This document shows positions 63,842 to 64,000 of a stretch of DNA of 64,000 bases, piece by piece. A program made the translations under genes and the position numbers. Under the pieces are notes generated by a model that saw nothing but the letters and a program-made list of their open reading frames with translations, was not told the origin of the DNA and ran no database searches. Source of the stretch: Bacillota bacterium. GTDB taxonomy: Bacteria > Bacillota > Clostridia > Lachnospirales > Lachnospiraceae. Where the stretch lies: the NCBI GenBank assembly GCA_023411215.1, contig JAEYOY010000038.1:62001-126000 (forward strand), given 5' to 3'. Within the stretch, counting starts at the first letter, position 1; every line of letters begins with the position of its first letter.

Positions 63842-64000
63842 ATGGTATAAGTGGGCGCTGTTGCACAAATATGATGCAACCGCGCCATAATAGGGAAACA
63901 GGTGATAATCCTGTACGGTCTCGCCGCTGTAATTGGGGAGTTCGTTTTGGCAAGGTAATACCTTGTATCGTATCACTGGCAGTGAATAAGCATAAGCTTA
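63842..64000 (+). promoter_or_regulatory. Cobalamin (B12) riboswitch, cut by the window edge
   Basis: The leader shows the conserved B12-box core: AATAGGGAAACAGGTGA, AATCCTGTACGGTCTCGCCG, GCTGTAA, and the distal CACTGGCAGTGAA near 63973. Order and spacing fit the family. The regulated gene lies beyond the window; it is probably a corrinoid transporter, cobalamin-synthesis or B12-dependent enzyme gene. Confidence 0.88.

Overview
The window looks like chromosomal DNA of an anaerobic, AT-rich Firmicute, most likely a Lachnospiraceae (Clostridium cluster XIVa) plant- or gut-polysaccharide degrader. The evidence is low GC, strong AGGAGG-type ribosome binding sites, an electron-bifurcating-type [FeFe]-hydrogenase operon, YesM/YesN two-component control of Lpl-type sugar ABC transporters, LytTR regulators, iron-sulphur L-serine dehydratase and a clostridial-type long RecQ. 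Taxonomy is inferred from gene content only. No tRNA, rRNA, CRISPR array or complete insertion sequence was seen.

Layout. Positions 1-11619 (minus) are one uninterrupted reading frame for the first 3,873 residues of a giant secreted repeat protein whose 3' end lies outside the window. It is followed by an XRE regulator, a PucR-type regulator, a 53-aa orphan ORF (13829-13990) and a fusion of a GME-fold domain with an Elp3-like radical SAM domain. Next come an SGNH hydrolase and recQ. An Lpl-type ABC transporter (19854-23458, minus) diverges from its YesN/YesM pair (23687-27015, plus). Then follow an Ig-like secreted protein, a LytTR response regulator whose kinase gene has decayed, hpt, and the four-gene hydrogenase operon (30291-34621, minus). 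A small membrane protein and a sugar-dehydrogenase-like propeller protein precede a glycan operon on the minus strand: two permeases, binding protein, GH2 beta-galactosidase, GH29 fucosidase (45884 down to 37565). A Fur-boxed ferric-siderophore uptake operon follows (50775 down to 46896), then a polysaccharide deacetylase, an RsbW-like ATPase, a DUF3089 lipoprotein, a LytTR regulator, an HD-GYP protein, sdaAB/sdaAA, a Gfo/Idh/MocA oxidoreductase, a receiver-HPt protein, upp, galM and a cobalamin riboswitch running off the right edge.

How the genes fit together. The sugar module imports an oligosaccharide and trims beta-galactosyl and alpha-fucosyl residues; galM at 63 kb handles aldose anomers. 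The hydrogenase reoxidises NADH and ferredoxin from that fermentation.

The most interesting signals are not conventional genes. (1) Two promoters, for the RsbW-like ATPase and the HD-GYP protein, carry the same pair of 15-bp boxes 20 bp apart with identical placement next to the -35, suggesting an unrecognised regulon. (2) At least four intergenic regions directly behind intact minus-strand genes carry 3'-terminal fragments of other genes, each with its own hairpin terminator. (3) One of these is a cysteine-rich small frame interrupted by a single in-frame TGA and ending in a deacetylase tail that is 63/65 identical in DNA to the gene at 51 kb. (4) A roughly 180-bp block at 34.8 kb folds into six consecutive hairpins. 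(5) The giant protein is built from about 780-residue super-repeats.
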